A DNA stretch of 32,103 nt from contig NZAC01000065.1 in assembly GCA_002686085.1 (NCBI GenBank), positions 1 to 32,103 on the forward strand, read 5' to 3'. Both the position numbers and the translations under genes were made by a program. The DNA comes from Roseibacillus sp. GTDB lineage: Bacteria; Verrucomicrobiota; Verrucomicrobiia; Verrucomicrobiales; Akkermansiaceae. The first letter of the stretch is position 1. Every line of letters begins with the position of its first letter. The notes beneath the pieces are model-generated. The model was not told where the DNA came from. It did no database searches and saw nothing but the letters and a program-made list of their open reading frames with translations. This document shows positions 1 to 7,975 of the stretch, one piece after another.

Positions 1-641
1 CGGCAGAGGAAGCTCCCGCAGCAGCAGAGGAAGCTCCCGCAGCGGCAAAGGAAGCTCCCGCAGCAGCAAAGGAAGCTCCCGCAGCAGCAGAAGCTCTCGC
101 AGCAGCACCTCCGGTCCGTCAGGAATCTGGATTTGGTGGTCAGACGCCATCTGATGACGAAGACGGTCAGGAGCTCACGGAGAAAGTGGTTTTCATCAAC
201 CGTTGTGCCAAAGTGGTCAAGGGTGGTAGACGCTTTAGCTTCTCAGCTCTAGTGGTCTCGGGAGATAATGCCGGGAAAGTCGGTTATGGTTTCGGTAAGG
301 CGAACGAGGTTGCTGAATGTATCCGTAAGGCCAGCGACAATTCGAAACGAAATCTTGAGAGTATGACCTTGGCGGGTCACACCATCCCTCACGAGATCAC
401 CGCTGAATTTGGCGGTGGGAGAGTACTTCTTAAGCCGGCATCTCCGGGAACGGGAATTATCGCAGGAGGCGGTGTCCGCGCCGTTTGCGAAGCGGTGGGC
501 ATTAAGGATGTTCTCGGTAAATCTCTTGGTTCAAACAACCACGCTAACGTTGTGAAAGCCACATTGAAGGCGCTCTCGCTTCTCCGCAACCGCGACGAAG
601 TGATGAGTCTCCGAGGAAAGAAGAAGGCGAAGGCGATTTAA
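1..641 (+). CDS. rpsE: 30S ribosomal protein uS5 (5' end outside window)
   Basis: Small-subunit ribosomal protein S5, which helps maintain decoding accuracy. The reading frame is open from base 3 and enters from the left edge, so the true start is not visible. The S5 core begins near base 183 (EKVVFINR) and shows the N-terminal RNA-binding part ([20 protein letters not shown], then [10 protein letters not shown]) and the C-terminal part ([19 protein letters not shown], then [11 protein letters not shown]). A GTG at 186 could be mistaken for a start, but it lies inside the conserved opening of the family, and the upstream frame codes for a low-complexity Ala/Pro/Glu/Lys segment with no stop. 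The protein therefore carries an N-terminal extension of at least 60 residues that ordinary S5 lacks. It is followed by rplO, without rpmD in between. Confidence 0.95.
   Translation, partial: AEEAPAAAEEAPAAAKEAPAAAKEAPAAAEALAAAPPVRQESGFGGQTPSDDEDGQELTEKVVFINRCAKVVKGGRRFSFSALVVSGDNAGKVGYGFGKANEVAECIRKASDNSKRNLESMTLAGHTIPHEITAEFGGGRVLLKPASPGTGIIAGGGVRAVCEAVGIKDVLGKSLGSNNHANVVKATLKALSLLRNRDEVMSLRGKKKAKAI
6..107 (+). repeat. 21-bp in-frame tandem repeat in rpsE extension
   Basis: Four 21-base units run from base 6 to 89, each coding for seven residues of the form (E/K)EAPAAA. A fifth, shortened unit (EALAAA, 18 bases) ends at 107. Units differ mainly at the first codon (gag versus aag) and at one gca/gcg position. 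More copies may lie upstream of the window. The unit length is a multiple of three, so copy-number change would alter the length of the S5 extension without a frameshift. Confidence 0.9.
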
Positions 642-683
642 ATTCTGACAGAAGTAATAAATTTAAATTTCGGGGAGGAGTGC

Positions 684-725
684 ATGATCCGCATTTTCCT
701 CAGAGCCCACAGGATAGTATCCTGA
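684..725 (+). other. 13-codon ORF with strong RBS in the place of rpmD
   Basis: The 116 bases between rpsE and rplO are too short for L30 (about 60 codons). They hold an ATG at 684 and 13 codons (MIRIFLRAHRIVS) ending in TGA at 723. A strong Shine-Dalgarno (ggggaggag, 672-680) sits three bases before the ATG, whereas rplO itself has no recognisable one. A perfect 6-1-6 inverted repeat (aggata g tatcct, 711-723) covers the end of the small ORF. It could be a leader peptide, a translational-coupling device for rplO, or chance. No homology is recognisable. Confidence 0.3.
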
Positions 726-757
726 AAACTTGATAAACTCATCGTTCAACACACAGT

Positions 758-1207
758 ATGAAACTTCACAACCTCAAACCCAATCCCGGCGCTAAGCATC
801 GTCGTAAACGTCTCGGTAATGGAGAAAGCTCTGGCCTGGGAAAGACCTGTGGACGCGGACACAAAGGACAGAAGTCCAGATCGGGAGGCGGTGTTCGCCC
901 TGGTTTTGAGGGAGGGCAGATGCCACTCCATCGTCGCCTTCCGAAGCGGGGATTCAACAACGTCCAGTTCCAGGATAAGATCGCCATTGTGAACGTAGGT
1001 CAACTCAACAAGAAATTTGAGGATGACGCTACTGTTGATGAAAAAGCATTACGCGCTGCCGGTCTGGTTTCCGGGCGATGTGATGCAATTAAAATACTCG
1101 GGCAGGGTGATCTTGAAAAAAAACTCAAGATCGTTGTTGATGCTGTAAGTGCTTCAGCCCGCGCCAAGGTTGAAAAAGCCGGAGGCTCCGCTGACACCGG
1201 TGCTTGA
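758..1207 (+). CDS. rplO: 50S ribosomal protein uL15
   Basis: Large-subunit protein L15, needed for late 50S assembly. The N-terminal basic, glycine-rich signature is clear: MKLHNLKPNPGAKHRRKR, then GLGKTCGRGHKGQKSRSGGG and FEGGQMPLHRRLPKRGFNN. The C-terminal half shows the usual conserved IKILGQGDL segment near residue 110. At 149 residues it has the normal family length. It lies 116 bases after rpsE, where most bacteria have rpmD, and 76 bases before secY; a strong hairpin sits in that second gap. No good ribosome-binding site precedes the ATG, which may mean translational coupling. Confidence 0.97.
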   Translation: MKLHNLKPNPGAKHRRKRLGNGESSGLGKTCGRGHKGQKSRSGGGVRPGFEGGQMPLHRRLPKRGFNNVQFQDKIAIVNVGQLNKKFEDDATVDEKALRAAGLVSGRCDAIKILGQGDLEKKLKIVVDAVSASARAKVEKAGGSADTGA

Positions 1208-1211
1208 TCTC

Positions 1212-1234
1212 TCCGGAAGAAGTGCTCTTCCGGA
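1212..1234 (+). promoter_or_regulatory. 9-bp perfect hairpin between rplO and secY
   Basis: tccggaaga, five-base loop agtgc, then tcttccgga: a perfect 9-bp stem starting five bases after the rplO stop codon. No T-tract follows (atagatcttc), so it does not look like a simple intrinsic terminator. An RNA-processing or 3'-end-stabilising site, or an attenuator tuning secY relative to ribosomal proteins, would fit. The structure is visible in the sequence; the function is inferred. Confidence 0.5.
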
Positions 1235-1283
1235 ATAGATCTTCGACGGAAATCCAAAATTACATTTCTCTAATTCCCAAGAC

Positions 1284-2777
1284 ATGATCACGGCATTCGC
1301 TAACATCTGGAAGGTTCCCGAGCTTCGGGACCGGATTCTGTTCACGCTTGCCATGGTTGTGATCGTCCGCCTCGGCGTGGCGATCACTCTCCCGGGAGTA
1401 GATGCCAGCGTCATTGATCGTTGGCTTGAGTGGAGAGTGGAAAATGATGAAGGTGGTAATGCAATCGGAGTTCTCCTGAACGTGTTTTCCGGAGGCGCGC
1501 TCCAGCAGTGCGGGATCTTTGCTCTGGGTATCATGCCGTATATCTCTGCTTCGATTATGATGCAGTTGATGTCGGCTGTGGTGCCAACCTTGGCGAAGCT
1601 GCGCCGCGAAGAAGGTGGTCAGCAGAAGATCAATCAATACACGCGATTCATCACCATTGTGATCGCAGTCGTTCAGGGATTTCTCTTGGCGCAGACCCTC
1701 CAGAATCCTGAGAATATTCCATACATGGAAGGTATTTCCCAACATGGGGGTGGAGACTTGGTTCCGGAAGGGGGCGGAGGATTTGTCGGACTGACAGTTC
1801 TCACTATTCTTGCAGGCACAATGTTCCTGATGTGGATAGGTGACCAGATCACAGAGCGTGGGATAGGAAATGGAATATCACTGATTATTTCGGTTAATAT
1901 TATCGCAGCGCTACCCGGGGCACTTGTTCAGGCGTTCAATACTTACGTGCAAGGTGCTGATGATAATCCCTTTAAGCCAATGGTTCTTGTTGGATTGTTT
2001 GCGCTACTTCTTGTCATTATAGCAGCGGTAATTGCCATCACTCAGGCGCAGCGTCGAATCGCAATCCAATACGCAAAGCGGGTTCGCGGTAAGCAGCTGA
2101 CAGGCCAGCAGACCCAGTATCTTCCACTCAAGGTGAACTACTCAGGTGTCATGCCTATCATTTTTGCAAGTGCGATTCTTTCTCTGCCGACGATGTTGCT
2201 CAGTTCTATTCCCGCCTTTGGTGATAAGGCATGGGTTGGTTGGCTTACCACCAATCTAAATCCACCAAGTATTCCTTACTTCATCATCTCGGCAGCGATG
2301 ATCTTTTTCTTCAGTTACTTCTGGGTCGCGACAATGTTCCAGCCGAGCGAGGTTGCAGAAAACCTTAAAAGGAGTGGAGGCTACGTGCCGGGGGTGCGAC
2401 CCGGAAAACCTACTGCGGACTTTCTTGATTTTACGATGACGAGGTTGACCTTCGCGGGGGCCCTCTTCCTCACCATGATCTACATTCTTCCTATGTTGTT
2501 GACTGTGGCCCTTGATTTAAACTTTGTGGTAACCAGCTTCTTTGGGGGGACGAGTCTGCTCATTCTTGTAGGCGTTCTTTTGGATATGTTGCGGCAGACT
2601 GAAACACATCTCCTGCAGAGGCACTATGATGGGTTCCTACGAAAAGGTAAGATCAAGGGTCGTGGTCGAGTGCAGGGAACCGGTGCTGCTGCTAGTGGAC
2701 GGGGACTTGTGTTTCTCTTGATTTTTGCAGCTGGCCTGATCCTGGTTGCGGTAATTGCGTGGGTGAAGAGCAAGTGA
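1284..2777 (+). CDS. secY: Preprotein translocase subunit SecY
   Basis: Central pore subunit of the SecYEG translocon. It starts MITAFANIWKVPELRDRILF and carries the family marks: the plug region with GVLLNVFSGGALQQCGIFALG, then IMPYISASIMMQLM, the cytoplasmic loop AKRVRGKQLTGQQTQYLPLK, and the C-terminal NLKRSGGYVPGVRPGKPT. At 497 residues it is longer than the usual 430-445. Most of the excess follows the tenth membrane segment: after the basic stretch FLRKGKIKGRGRVQGTG there is a further hydrophobic run at about residues 475-493 (LVFLLIFAAGLILVAVIAW) ending in KSK. That looks like an eleventh membrane helix not present in the Escherichia coli protein. It lies in the spc operon after rplO and 16 bases before adk. 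Confidence 0.97.
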   Translation: MITAFANIWKVPELRDRILFTLAMVVIVRLGVAITLPGVDASVIDRWLEWRVENDEGGNAIGVLLNVFSGGALQQCGIFALGIMPYISASIMMQLMSAVVPTLAKLRREEGGQQKINQYTRFITIVIAVVQGFLLAQTLQNPENIPYMEGISQHGGGDLVPEGGGGFVGLTVLTILAGTMFLMWIGDQITERGIGNGISLIISVNIIAALPGALVQAFNTYVQGADDNPFKPMVLVGLFALLLVIIAAVIAITQAQRRIAIQYAKRVRGKQLTGQQTQYLPLKVNYSGVMPIIFASAILSLPTMLLSSIPAFGDKAWVGWLTTNLNPPSIPYFIISAAMIFFFSYFWVATMFQPSEVAENLKRSGGYVPGVRPGKPTADFLDFTMTRLTFAGALFLTMIYILPMLLTVALDLNFVVTSFFGGTSLLILVGVLLDMLRQTETHLLQRHYDGFLRKGKIKGRGRVQGTGAAASGRGLVFLLIFAAGLILVAVIAWVKSK

Positions 2778-2793
2778 TCTATCCCTTGGTCTT

Positions 2794-3432
2794 TTGCTAG
2801 GTCAGGCGACAGTTCTTATGGGGCCTCCCGCGTCGGGAAAGGGCACTCAGGGGCGGCGTCTAGCAGAAGCGCAGGGCTGCGCCTACCTCAGCACCGGAAG
2901 GCAATTGAGGAAGGAGATCGAGGATGATACCCGACGTGGCCGGCTTGCGGAAACATTTCTCGAGAAGGGCCAGTATGTCCCTGACCACCTCGTAGTGGAC
3001 CTGGTAAATGAATGGCTTGGTCAAGCAAGTAGAGGTTGGGTCCTCGATGGCTTTCCGCGTACTGTCTCACAAGCTGAAGAGCTGGACCGAATCCTTGATC
3101 CAGAGGATCCCTCTCTGAGGGCAGTCTTGTTTGATGTTCATTCCGATGAACTTGAGAGGCGTGTGATCGGGAGAAGAGAATGCGGAGAATGCTCCTGGAC
3201 GGGTAATATTACTGAAGCATCTGAATCTGGAGGTAAGTGCCCTAGTTGTGGTGGGCAGCTTCAGCGACGTTTTGACGACATTCCTGAGAATTTTCGAAAG
3301 CGGCTCAAAGAGTTTCAGGATTTAACATTGCCAGTGGCCTCTTACTATGAGAGCTCCGGCCGCCTCCTGAAGGTGTGTGGAGTTGGCACGCAGGAGCAAG
3401 TGTTCAACCGACTCCAAAGTAAGCTAAGTTAA
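2794..3432 (+). CDS. adk: Adenylate kinase, zinc-LID type
   Basis: Catalyses ATP + AMP to 2 ADP. The P-loop is GPPASGKGTQ (residues 10-19), followed by the AMP-binding part (STGRQLRKEI) and WVLDGFPRTVSQAE. The LID holds two Cys pairs (CGEC and CPSC), the structural zinc-binding type. The segment FDDIPENFRKRL supplies conserved arginines. The best start is TTG at 2794, because the ATG at 2818 would remove the first beta strand that leads into the P-loop; no clear ribosome-binding site is visible. Length 212 is normal for the family. It lies 16 bases after secY and 4 before map, as in typical spc operons. Confidence 0.95.
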   Translation: MLGQATVLMGPPASGKGTQGRRLAEAQGCAYLSTGRQLRKEIEDDTRRGRLAETFLEKGQYVPDHLVVDLVNEWLGQASRGWVLDGFPRTVSQAEELDRILDPEDPSLRAVLFDVHSDELERRVIGRRECGECSWTGNITEASESGGKCPSCGGQLQRRFDDIPENFRKRLKEFQDLTLPVASYYESSGRLLKVCGVGTQEQVFNRLQSKLS

Positions 3433-3436
3433 CGTT

Positions 3437-4237
3437 ATGGCCAAACGCATTAAGATGCCGATTAAAACCGAGTCGGAGATTCGCAAAATGCGGGTTGCGG
3501 GCGAGGCTGCTAGTGAGGTTTTGCAGGCTAGTGCCGCTTTCATTAAGCCCGGACGGACTACTGCAGAAGTTGATGCCTTTGCCGCGGATTTAATTGCTGA
3601 GCGTGGGGGTATACCAACCTTCTTCGGGTATCGAGGGTTTCCAGGAAATATATGTATCTCGATTAACGAGGAGGTAGTCCATGGAATAGGGGGGAGCCGT
3701 AGAATCCAACCTGGAGACCTTGTCAGTATTGATATAGGCGTTACTCTTGGAGGCTGGATTGGTGATAATGCGGTAACCGTTCCAGTCGGCCCTGTCAGTC
3801 TGGAGAGTCAGAGATTGCTGGCCGTTACCGAGCAGAGCCTCTTTGAGGCGATTGACCATGCGCGAGAGGGAGTCCGCCTTGCTGACTTGTGTGGGAGCGT
3901 GGAAACATATGTCAATCGCCACGGGTTTACCGTGGTGCGCCAGTTAGTGGGTCATGGGGTAGGTAAGGAGCTGCATGAGAAGCCCGAGGTGCCAAACTTC
4001 AGGCCCAGTGGTTCTACGCCGAAATTGAAGGCGGGCATGGTTCTTGCCATTGAGCCCATGGTGAATACAGGGGTCGGAGAAGTGGATTGGCTTGATGATG
4101 GGTGGACTGTTGTGACTGCCGACCGAAAGCCGTCTGCTCATTTCGAACACACCGTTCTCGTGACGGATGGAGACCCAGAGATCTTAACGTGGCGTCCCCG
4201 AACCGCGCTGCCTGAGCAGCTGGGCGTGACTCTCTAA
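3437..4237 (+). CDS. map: Methionine aminopeptidase, type I
   Basis: Removes the initiator methionine from nascent proteins after deformylation. All five metal ligands are visible: D99 (SIDIGV), D110 (GDNAVT), H173 (GHGVGKELH), E206 (AIEPMV) and E237 (HFEHTV); H82 in VHGIGG is the conserved substrate-side histidine. Length 266 is normal for type I. The start ATG lies only four bases after the adk stop, so the two are surely cotranscribed. In many bacteria infA, rpmJ and rpsM follow; here the strand switches directly to an unrelated convergent gene. Confidence 0.97.
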   Translation: MAKRIKMPIKTESEIRKMRVAGEAASEVLQASAAFIKPGRTTAEVDAFAADLIAERGGIPTFFGYRGFPGNICISINEEVVHGIGGSRRIQPGDLVSIDIGVTLGGWIGDNAVTVPVGPVSLESQRLLAVTEQSLFEAIDHAREGVRLADLCGSVETYVNRHGFTVVRQLVGHGVGKELHEKPEVPNFRPSGSTPKLKAGMVLAIEPMVNTGVGEVDWLDDGWTVVTADRKPSAHFEHTVLVTDGDPEILTWRPRTALPEQLGVTL

Positions 4238-4269
4238 GAGGAGCATGTCGCAGTAGATATGGAAGCGGT

Positions 4270-4301
4270 AGGAGGGGGCTGTCCCTGTCCTCTCTTATTT
4301 T
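4270..4301 (+). terminator. Probable terminator of the spc operon
   Basis: About 32 bases after the map stop there is a stem of agga + ggg paired with ccc + tcct (4270-4291, loop ctgt, one internal mismatch and one G-U pair). It is followed by the pyrimidine/T-rich run ctcttatttt. It sits where map and the convergent minus-strand gene meet and overlaps the last codon of that gene. The stem is imperfect, so confidence is moderate. Confidence 0.45.
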
Positions 4302-7300
4302 AGCGACATGATCCAAGTGGAAAGATCGGCGATGTCCTGCGGGCTGAGGGTGTAGGCGAAACTGGACGGCATTCCCGAGTGCTTAGCGTCGACACGCTTT
4401 ACGATTTCGTCGGGATTCACTACGATCCGTTTTCCGGTGGGCAGGAAGATCTCTACCATTTGCGCCGTTTCTTCCTGAATCATACCGAAAAGTTCACGGC
4501 CGTCCTTCAGTTTGAGCCTGGTCTGCTGAAATCCCTCTACGATGTAGGCATCCGGTTCGAGAATAGACTTGATGACGTATTTGAGATCCTGACGTTTGTG
4601 GATTCCAACTAGGTCAGGACCAAGCACCACCCCCCTGCCCTGAACCTTGTGACAGGCAAAGCAGGTGCCTCGGCCGAAAAAGAGCTCTTTTCCGTGCTCA
4701 GGATCCGCCTTGGAGATGGCATGAGCCGCGGCCGCTACATTGGTTTTCCGAAGGCCGGTCTTGGTGAGAAAGAGGTGATACATGGAATCGCCACCACCGC
4801 CGCCAATCTTGTTACCCGCTATTATTACCTCTCCAGCCTCTACGGAACGACGGTAGAGTGGAAAAAATTCCCCATTACTAATACCCACTGCCATCGCGGT
4901 TTTTTCCATACCGGCAACGAGCGCCTCTGGGGGAGTAGCGCGGCCGTCGTAGGCGAGGTAGAGGGTAGCAGGCAAATTGATATTAAAGCGGAGAAATTCT
5001 CTCTCCGTAATGCTCTTGTCATCGTTGTGAGTGCGGATGTGCGTCGCACCTGCCAGAGGGTCTGGAATGTCAGTAAAGGTATAGTTACGATCAGCATAAA
5101 CAAGGGTGCCCCTCTGCAGAGCGTCAAGCTGTGCACGATAGGATTCCGCCATGCCCTTACCCTGAATGCTACGGATAAAGAGGCGATCTTTCCATTCCGA
5201 GTCACTGATTTGGTGAAGTGACAATGTTTCGACTGCAGAAAGGCGGCGCCCCTCCATGAATACGGCCGCCTTGAGGGTGGCGGTTTCAGTAACCGTGAGT
5301 TGCCTCATCATCTCCGGGGATTCTGCAGAAGGCTCAGATCCATCCATGGTATAGCGAACTGTCCCGGGAGTTGCCGCCGAAAAACCTACTTCCGTGGATG
5401 TACGAAAATACTCCTCATCTGTATGGAGGGTGAGGCTTTTCAATGGATTACCGGGAGAAGAGCCATTGCCACCCAAGAATTCGTCTGCACGGCGCTGTAA
5501 TTCGCGATCGCCTTCCTCCATCAGGCCTAGGGCAGCCATTTGGCGAATACCGGGACGGTCGTCTTTGAGAAGCTCTCGGCGCTTGTCCTCAGGGAGTTGG
5601 CGCCGCATTACCTGCCAGCTGGTGTAGTGAGTTACCCGGTCGGTCTCATTGGCAATGGCATCGAGAATGGCGGGGCTATATTTGTCCCAGCCGATACGAT
5701 CCAGTGAGCCCATCGCTGCCAGACGGATGCGCGGCTCCTCGCTGTCGAGCAGCTTGATAAGTGTTGGAATTGTGTTTACCGCTAGATTTTCGCCAAGAAT
5801 TCGGGTCGCTTGGATTTGGACGTTGAGTCTGTAGCCCTTAGCAGACGCCTGATTGCTCGTCCCAGATACCGTCCATTGATTGCTGGAAAAATCTACGATC
5901 TGAGCATGATCTCCACCGAGGTCTTTCTCGATATGACCAGCTGCCCATATGGCCCAAGTCGCCTGAGTCTCATTAAGGTCGCCGGACCGGATAGCTGCAA
6001 GGAGGTCGTTCCGAACCACATCACCCCGCCGGACAAGCTCGTCCTGTGAATGAACTCGCCAGACTTGGAGGTTGGAGCCTAGATCTTCGAGTAGTTCACG
6101 GAAGCTCCATTGGCTGATGTCCTTTGATCGCTTTGCGGTATCCCACGTTGAAGGGGGTATGAGCGGCGATTCTTCGTGGGTAAGGCGGAATACCCGGCCC
6201 TGATACTTTGCGTTCTCTTCCGGGGTCCACTTTTCTGCTGGAACATACTCGGTGCCGTAGACCGATCCCCAACCGGCGATATACAGGGCGCCATCTGGAC
6301 CAATTTCGATATCTGTGGGCCGAAAAAGTGAGCGCCCTTTGCCTCCTTTGTAGCCAAGGTCGCCTCCACGAGTAGCGCCGCCGTCGACAATCTTCCGTTT
6401 GGTTTCCGCAGGCACCTGTAAGGCCCCAACCCACTTTGGATTATAGAGGAAGATGCAGTTGTTGGTCCAGTCAGCAATCAGGTAGTGGTTGCGATACCGC
6501 GCTGGGAAGTGAGAGGAGCTGTAAAATGCAACTCCCGTTCCTGAACCGCTGACGCTGGGAAATAAATCCGAAGAAGGAGCGATGGCGATGTGTTTACCCA
6601 TCCAGTCAAATTTCCAAGGGTGGCGCATCGAATAGTGGCCGTGACGGATTGGCATGAAGATGCGCTCCCCGGGACGCCCCGGGTCATTGTCAGTGGCAAG
6701 CCAGTTAAATCCACTGTCCATGCACATATCCCATGGGTTCCGCATGCCACGGGCGAAAAGCTCCAGATCGTGGCCGCCGGCACGGCAGCGGAAAATGCCA
6801 CCTTCCATTTCCTGCTTGTTCAGCGGGTGGTAGCTTTTCGGGTAGGTGTCCCTGGTGTAGATCTTTGTCAGCGGATATTTCGTCACGTCATCAGACGCGA
6901 TCCCCTGCAGGTCACGAATAGGCTTGGGAGCATTTGGCTTTACCCAGGTATTGCCCATCGTGAAATAGAGCCAGCCATCAGGGCCCCAGTTCAGCCCGTG
7001 AACGCTATGGCGGAGGTTATTGAGGCCGGTATAAATAATCTGATATTCGTCTGCGACATCGTCTCCATCGGTATCACGCAGCACGGTCAATTCAGGGGCA
7101 TTAGCAACCCATAGTTCATTACCCTTCCAAGCCATCGACTGGACGCAGTTCAATCCCTCGGCAAATGTTTTTACCTTGTCGACAACCCCATCATTGTCGT
7201 TATCGATCAGGATCTTGATATAGTCGGTGGGCGAATCCTCCTTTGGGTGCCGGTATTGTGGGCCAGCTCCAACATAGAGGCGCCCTTTCCTGTCGAAGCA

Positions 7301-7462
7301 TAGCGAGGAGGGATTTATGATATGGGGCTCCCGCACAAAAAAGTTAATTGAAAAGCCTTGCTCAACTGAGGGAAGAGCGTCTTTGTCCACCTCGGCTAAA
7401 GCAGGGAGATTGATGCAGGCCGCGATAAGAAAAACAGAATGAACAAGGTGAGTGGGTTTCAT
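4295..7462 (-). CDS. PVC-type heme-binding CxxCH dehydrogenase-like protein
   Basis: Large secreted protein of a family expanded in Planctomycetes and Verrucomicrobia, annotated as membrane-bound dehydrogenase domain / PVC-type heme-binding proteins. Residues 1-23 form a signal peptide ending in ALA. About 25-440 form a beta-propeller with calcium-like acidic loops (DNDNDGVVDK, DTDGDDVADE). About 480-660 look like HEAT-type helical repeats. About 690-750 resemble a chitobiase-type C-terminal beta domain (GTVRYTMDGSEPS). The end is a class-I cytochrome c with the heme motif CFACH (934-938) and a likely axial Met at 1031 (SGMPSS). The substrate is unknown; oxidation of a sugar or alcohol with electrons passed to heme c is a family-based guess. 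It begins three bases after the cupin gene, so the two form an operon. Confidence 0.88.
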   Translation of the reverse strand: MKPTHLVHSVFLIAACINLPALAEVDKDALPSVEQGFSINFFVREPHIINPSSLCFDRKGRLYVGAGPQYRHPKEDSPTDYIKILIDNDNDGVVDKVKTFAEGLNCVQSMAWKGNELWVANAPELTVLRDTDGDDVADEYQIIYTGLNNLRHSVHGLNWGPDGWLYFTMGNTWVKPNAPKPIRDLQGIASDDVTKYPLTKIYTRDTYPKSYHPLNKQEMEGGIFRCRAGGHDLELFARGMRNPWDMCMDSGFNWLATDNDPGRPGERIFMPIRHGHYSMRHPWKFDWMGKHIAIAPSSDLFPSVSGSGTGVAFYSSSHFPARYRNHYLIADWTNNCIFLYNPKWVGALQVPAETKRKIVDGGATRGGDLGYKGGKGRSLFRPTDIEIGPDGALYIAGWGSVYGTEYVPAEKWTPEENAKYQGRVFRLTHEESPLIPPSTWDTAKRSKDISQWSFRELLEDLGSNLQVWRVHSQDELVRRGDVVRNDLLAAIRSGDLNETQATWAIWAAGHIEKDLGGDHAQIVDFSSNQWTVSGTSNQASAKGYRLNVQIQATRILGENLAVNTIPTLIKLLDSEEPRIRLAAMGSLDRIGWDKYSPAILDAIANETDRVTHYTSWQVMRRQLPEDKRRELLKDDRPGIRQMAALGLMEEGDRELQRRADEFLGGNGSSPGNPLKSLTLHTDEEYFRTSTEVGFSAATPGTVRYTMDGSEPSAESPEMMRQLTVTETATLKAAVFMEGRRLSAVETLSLHQISDSEWKDRLFIRSIQGKGMAESYRAQLDALQRGTLVYADRNYTFTDIPDPLAGATHIRTHNDDKSITEREFLRFNINLPATLYLAYDGRATPPEALVAGMEKTAMAVGISNGEFFPLYRRSVEAGEVIIAGNKIGGGGGDSMYHLFLTKTGLRKTNVAAAAHAISKADPEHGKELFFGRGTCFACHKVQGRGVVLGPDLVGIHKRQDLKYVIKSILEPDAYIVEGFQQTRLKLKDGRELFGMIQEETAQMVEIFLPTGKRIVVNPDEIVKRVDAKHSGMPSSFAYTLSPQDIADLSTWIMSLK

Positions 7463-7465
7463 TAC

Positions 7466-7927
7466 TCAGCAGTCGGGATAGAATACATCATCATCATTTA
7501 TATCGGGAATGCCTACAACAAGAACCCGCATTTTCCCTGTTGCCTCATGAACGACACCTGGGGGAATGTGGACCATTGTTCCGGGGAGAACTTTTTGTTC
7601 TTTTCCGTCAAGGGTCACTGAGCCTTCTCCCTCGAGAACGTAATATAGTTCGGTTGCACGCTTGTGGTAGTGAGCTCGAGCCCCGTCGATATCCACAGTA
7701 TGTGCCCATGCAGATACTCCCTTGTCTCCCTTGCTGATCAGTCGATGGCGGTGCCCACAGGCACTACGTTCGCGGGGGGCATCATGCTCGTGGCGGAGAA
7801 CGATGTTTCCCTGTGCCGGGGGAGTAGATTCATCTGCCATCGTCGAGATTGCATGCGCTGAACAGGCTGCCGTCGATCCCGAAATTGTCAGAAAATCAAG
7901 TGAATGAAGGGAGCGTCCCGATATCAC
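7466..7927 (-). CDS. Small cupin-domain protein
   Basis: Single-domain beta-barrel cupin. Motif 1 (GARAHYHKRATELYYVLEGE) gives the His-X-His...Glu metal site and motif 2 (PGTMVHIPPGVVHEATG) the second histidine. The barrel is thus probably metal-binding, but cupin fold alone does not define a substrate. The frame opens at a GTG at 7927, five codons after an in-frame stop; an ATG at 7840 would give a 124-residue core. The first 29 residues are moderately hydrophobic and could be a poor export signal, which would suit the secreted partner downstream. The stop lies three bases before the heme protein, so the pair is translated from one mRNA and may act on the same sugar-like compound. Confidence 0.85.
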   Translation of the reverse strand: MISGRSLHSLDFLTISGSTAACSAHAISTMADESTPPAQGNIVLRHEHDAPRERSACGHRHRLISKGDKGVSAWAHTVDIDGARAHYHKRATELYYVLEGEGSVTLDGKEQKVLPGTMVHIPPGVVHEATGKMRVLVVGIPDINDDDVFYPDC

Positions 7928-7975
7928 CTGCAGGTGGGGTCAGGAGCAATGATTAAAGCCAATGCATGGATTACC

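Noticed and set aside
4649-5221. 190-codon + strand ORF and other long plus-strand frames between 4300 and 7460
   Set aside because: All are antisense to the heme-binding protein, which has a signal peptide, cytochrome motif and continuous homology over its full length.
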